Of a stretch of DNA of 45,452 nucleotides, positions 42,472-45,452 are shown in pieces. The notes below the pieces were generated by a model. That model did no database searches. It was not told the DNA's origin and worked only from the letters and a program-made list of their open reading frames with translations. The DNA is taken from positions 174,937 to 220,388 of the forward strand of contig NW_014577345.1 in assembly GCF_000485595.1 (NCBI RefSeq), written 5' to 3'. Each line of letters begins with the position of its first letter. The stretch's first letter is position 1. A program made the position numbers and the translations under genes. This stretch comes from Priapulus caudatus. Its lineage: Eukaryota; Priapulida; Priapulimorpha; Priapulimorphida; Priapulidae.

Positions 42472-44457
42472 CTGAAAAAGGAGTAAATCATGCCGAGATT
42501 TATTACGCGTCGCGAGTGCACATTGTCAAAACTTTTCCCAACCAGATACTAATACTTATTCTATTGACAGTCAAAGTGCCCACTTCATCCACGCATTACT
42601 AACTCCACCTATCAGCAATAACGTGAGTTGCTTTACGTACGTCCGGTCCGATGCAAGATCAGCTATGCACTTGTCTTTGTGATGAACCAGGAACTGCGCA
42701 CACACATGCACTGTCTCATCGTCCAGGTCCTCAAACTTGGGCAAGCAAATGCCTTCTGACCCGTACCTCAGCCAGCGCCACCTATGTGAGAGAGCCGAAG
42801 TAATTAGACACCTTACTTACTAGAGGTTGCACTAGAGTTGCAATTACCATTTTAACGAAGATAAACATTAACACACAACATGGGAATTGGTATAGAGAAA
42901 CATGTTTTACATACACGTCTAAAAAACTTGTAAAGCACAGAACAAATAATGATGATGCAGACACACCTTTTTAAAGTAGCATAATTTCAAACATACATTA
43001 AATATTCACACGATGATTAAACCGAGAGTATTGTTTCCCTTTAATATACAAAAGCCCACCAAAGCTTACACTAGTCACCCTGCCATGCATTCATGCCTAC
43101 CTTTTCACAAGTTTCCTGCGCAGAAGCGTGTGCGAAAGCAAAACAGCACACATTCAGTCACACTCAAAGGAACCCCCCTTCACCTCCATTCTATCAGAAG
43201 TAGATAATAGGGTAGTAGATAGGGTAATAGGGTAGGGATAGGAAATTCCCTATTATCTACTTCTGATTCTATGCACGAAGCGAAACGAGAAAACCGACAC
43301 CGAGGATTGTCACCACCGTAAGTCAACGTACCGCGAGTTAAACTGATTCTCATTAAAACGCAACATGCTATCACTGTAGTGCTGTGCAGTTAATCTAGAA
43401 AAACTGCTAAATCTCCAGCAACTTGCACCCCACAGTCCCTCTCTCCACTGCTCCATTACAAAACAACCCCGGGGCAGTGAACAACCCTTTGCACTTAACT
43501 GGAATGTGTAGGGCGGGCGGGGCGGTTCGCCCCTCCTATCCTTAACCCTAAATTACAATCTCAAATCAAATTAATCATCTCAAATTTAAAAAAAAACCTA
43601 AATAAAAAATAAATCTAAAATCTATCTTAAATTATTAGATTTGCTCCAGCTAGTGCGTGCCACGATCAAACCGTGCGAGTCGACAATGAAACCCCGGAGT
43701 GAACCACGTGAAACACCGAAGGCAGCAGGGATCGCCCGGACGCCGACGCGTTACTCACTTCTTGAGGAGAGGTATCAGTATGAGGTTCGTGTCGAGGCCG
43801 AACACGGCAAACGCGAAGAAGCCCTGGCAGAAGTTGAATGCGGAGTCGAGGAACTCCAGCTCCAGGTAGATGCCCGACGTCGAATCCCGGAACAACCGCC
43901 AGATGCACAGGAAGAATCCCTGCAGGGAGGAGGCAAGACAGAGGAATGATGAGCTTCGCTTACCGACACCGGGATGCGACGGCTCCCATAGATCTACACT
44001 CACTATTCACTGCGGATTTTTATTCACGAGATACCGTCTGACATTTTATTTGAAGAGTGTTATCTCTGAACGATATATGCATTCAACTTTTTTCTTGAAT
44101 AATGCACGCACGTACGTACACTCACACACAGATATACTCAGACACGCAGTTGATACTTTGTTCATAGGCTTTTACCACAGAAGTTGAAAGTTCTTCAGCA
44201 ACTTCTACAGAAACCGACACCCCCCGTGACCTGCCATGCACACACGTTTGTTTATAGATGAGAACAAGCGCGGTGTGATGTGTGTGAGGGAGGTACTTAC
44301 AATGAGCATCGACAGCGTGAGGAAGAGAAGAAGAATCACGTGTCTGGCGATCTGGTATTCGTCTGCGTTCTGCTGCAGTGCTGCCCCCTCCAGGTCCACA
44401 CTTACGTTGATCGTGTCGTAATTCTTGATCAGCACAGCACACTTCCTCTTCTGCTCA
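42264..44457 (-). CDS. GPR155: GPR155/LYCHOS, 3' four exons (partial)
   Basis: Join of 44457-44301, 43919-43759, 42781-42641 and 42471-42264. GPR155 is a lysosomal cholesterol sensor that acts upstream of mTORC1, with an N-terminal PIN-like transporter domain, a GPCR-like domain and a C-terminal DEP domain. Present here: a transmembrane exon (ARHVILLLFLTLSMLI), then CIWRLFRD and YLELEFLDSAFNFCQGFFAF with FGLDTNLILIPLLKK, then a linker, and a complete DEP domain (GNELVDWLLEIGLVHDR, GVKYGRQLLNGRIICHHSN, FYKFLENALS, stop). All phases agree (0, 2, 2, stop). The 5' exons would lie beyond 44457, where instead CatSper4 copy C appears on the plus strand. Confidence 0.92.
42641..42781 (-). CDS. GPR155: GPR155 exon (pre-DEP linker)
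   Basis: Acceptor acatag, donor gtacgt, phase 2 to 2. Encodes WRWLRYGSEGICLPKFED and VCAQFLVHHKDKCIADLASD, matching C-Q-Q-F-I-H-Y-H-R-D-L-C-I in vertebrates. Confidence 0.88.
43194..43266. repeat. Perfect 19-bp inverted repeat (hairpin) in GPR155 intron
   Basis: The arm tcagaagtagataataggg (43194-43212) is perfectly complementary to 43248-43266. They enclose 35 bases built of TAGGGTA-type words. The hairpin lies in the intron between 43759 and 42781. It may be a very small TIR element. Confidence 0.88.
43500..43640. other. GC-rich then A-rich intron patch
   Basis: gggcgggcggggcgg at about 43511-43525, followed by an A/T-only stretch with an A run. Nothing coding on either strand apart from the adjoining GPR155 exon. 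Confidence 0.4.
43759..43919 (-). CDS. GPR155: GPR155 exon (GPCR-like helices)
   Basis: Acceptor tccctgcag, donor gtgagt, phase 0 to 2. The motifs F-N-F-C-Q-G-F and F-G-L-D align with FNFGQGFISFGIFGLD in vertebrate GPR155. Confidence 0.93.
44301..44457 (-). CDS. GPR155: GPR155 exon with transmembrane helix
   Basis: Acceptor ttgttgtcag, donor gtaagt. Encodes EQKRKCAVLIKNYDTINVSV, an acidic stretch ALQQNADEYQ, then a hydrophobic helix. Phase 0 at the 3' end. Confidence 0.85.
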
Positions 44458-44817
44458 CTGACAACAATAAAGATTCATCTAATCAACTCACGAGGTCACA
44501 TTCATTAATGTCATCGATCAAATTATCGGTTATTCAATTAATATAGCTGTTTAATTATAATGTTTTTGATCATGATTGTTTTTGATTAGTTATGTAACAG
44601 ATCGGCGAGGACTTCACTGCCGCCTAGCTCGCACGTTGACCCGCCACGCGACCGTGACCGACTCGTGCGCGTACATCGTGACACATCGTACATAGATCGT
44701 GGCTAGCTTACACCGTGCATCCCTGCGCGAACCACGTCTCCAATATATAAACAGAAAATATACATACATAGTATACACTTATCTCTAACCCCTTCGTTGT
44801 TGTGTTTCTTCTTGCAG

Positions 44818-44940
44818 GCCGTGCCCAGGTATTTTGGTACTCTCCCTGACGCCATGTTTTCTCTCTTCATATGTGTAACGCAAGATGGATGGATGAATAT
44901 TTTCGAAGAATTCAAAAAGGTCGGCTATGCGATCATTGTC
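44818..44940 (+). CDS. CATSPER4: CatSper4 copy C exon 5 (pore loop)
   Basis: 41 codons, acceptor ttcttgcag, donor gtgagc. RYFGTLPDAMFSLFICV leads to the selectivity filter T-Q-D-G-W. The T/S-x-D-x-W filter with its Ca2+-binding Asp is the CatSper signature. Then MNIFEEFKK. Confidence 0.92.
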
Positions 44941-45240
44941 GTGAGCGGAAATCCACACACGTGCACGACGGGGGCAGTTCCTTCATAATTATTGACATTC
45001 ATTCATAAATCTCATACCTAAAAGAATTTCCCACGATGCAGTTACGTCTGGTTTTCTTGAAGGTCGGTGGTGGATATTACATTGGCGGCATGTTCTACTT
45101 CTTCTGCGCCATTATGGTGGGCGCATTTGTCTTCGCAAACCTGGTGGTTGCCGTTGTTGTCACCAACCTTGAGCTAGCCATGACAGAGGTTAGAGAGGAG
45201 CAGATGGCACAGGAGGACTTATTAGGAACGGATACCGGAG
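44818..45240 (+). CDS. CATSPER4: CatSper4 copy C, exons 5 and 6 (partial gene)
   Basis: Join of 44818-44940 and 45063-45240. Both exons read cleanly and in phase (0, 0, 1): the pore with V-T-Q-D-G-W, then S6 and the start of the C-terminal tail. Exons 1-4 are absent to the left and exons 7-9 would lie beyond the window. It gives the best available reading of the pore region. Confidence 0.9.
45063..45240 (+). CDS. CATSPER4: CatSper4 copy C exon 6 (S6)
   Basis: Encodes YYIGGMFYFFCAIMVGAF then [19 protein letters not shown]6 with the conserved N-L-x-x-x-V-V-x-T-N-L-E pattern. It ends at GTGAGA, phase 1. The start is placed after ttcttgaag; acceptor gatgcag (start 45042) is the alternative and would add seven residues. 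Confidence 0.88.
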
Positions 45241-45351
45241 GTGAGAAAGAAGCCAGGCATGCATTATTGCGTCAATATTATCTCCCACACGAAGAAAATG
45301 TTTCAATAACATGATATGGAGTCATAAGACACTCATTCTCGCCTGTCCAGA

Positions 45352-45452
45352 CCCAGGGGCCTGTTGTCAGAAACAAAATTATTCTTAACATCAGTTTTAA
45401 CATTAACTTTTCCCCATAGACCGTTGACAAAAACGTGAGAAGTTACGAGTTT
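45352..45452. mobile_element. Left part of the second intron-6 TIR element, copy C
   Basis: Begins ggggcctgttgtcagaaac and continues to the window end, aligned with 25104 onward. Its right arm is outside the window. Confidence 0.65.

Larger units (their letters stand above)
44725..45452 (+). repeat. Third partial copy (C) of the CatSper4 unit, cut by window end
   Basis: From ccacgtctccaatatataaa onward, this aligns with unit A from about 24270 and unit B from about 33355. It covers intron 4 end, exon 5, intron 5, exon 6 and part of intron 6. It lacks the element at 24862-25102. Sequence just left of 44725 is not part of the unit. Confidence 0.92.

Noticed and set aside
43194-43266. Homing-endonuclease (I-SceI-type) site suggested by TAGGGTAATAGGG words
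   Set aside because: The words do not match the known recognition sequence and no endonuclease gene is present.

Overview
This window is animal nuclear DNA. The genes are split by spliceosomal introns (GT-AG, one GC-AG), the families are metazoan, and the spacers hold microsatellites, minisatellites and small terminal-inverted-repeat (TIR) transposons. Three protein families are recognisable: a CatSper4 sperm cation channel, GPR155/LYCHOS, and a protein 4.1 (EPB41-type) FERM protein. CatSper4 together with this repeat content fits a marine invertebrate or basal deuterostome. The sequence alone does not fix the species.

Layout: 1-2.5 kb is a 45-bp satellite. 2.5-7.5 kb is spacer with a PIF/Harbinger-like MITE and a long CT tract. 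7.6-12.7 kb (minus strand) carries the first five recognised coding exons of a protein 4.1-like gene; the rest of its FERM domain was not found. 12.8-18 kb is spacer with a pogo-like element and an inverted/direct repeat block. 18.05-27.12 kb and 27.13-36.30 kb are two head-to-tail copies of a ~9.1 kb unit (A and B), each holding a 9-exon CatSper4 gene on the plus strand. 36.3-37.3 kb is a 15-bp minisatellite. 37.3-42.2 kb is spacer with repeats, a hAT-like MITE and an orphan GPR155 exon. 42.26-44.46 kb (minus strand) is the 3' part of GPR155 through its DEP domain and stop. 44.73 kb to the end is a third, partial CatSper4 copy (C, exons 5-6).

Units A and B differ mostly by scattered single-base insertions and deletions, inside exons as well as introns. 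The exons of protein 4.1, GPR155 and CatSper copy C read cleanly. I infer that the satellite, the CT tract, 17.2-37.3 kb and the minisatellite were filled with unpolished long reads, so broken frames in A and B should not be read as pseudogenes. Copy C lacks a MITE present in both A and B, so C is a different allele or paralogue.

No new multigene system is evident. The points most worth a second look are the CatSper4 copy number, the junction of unit A inside its last exon, the filled and empty MITE site, the non-collinear GPR155 exon order, and several well-bounded MITE families (two 173-bp hAT-like elements with perfect 8-bp target duplications).
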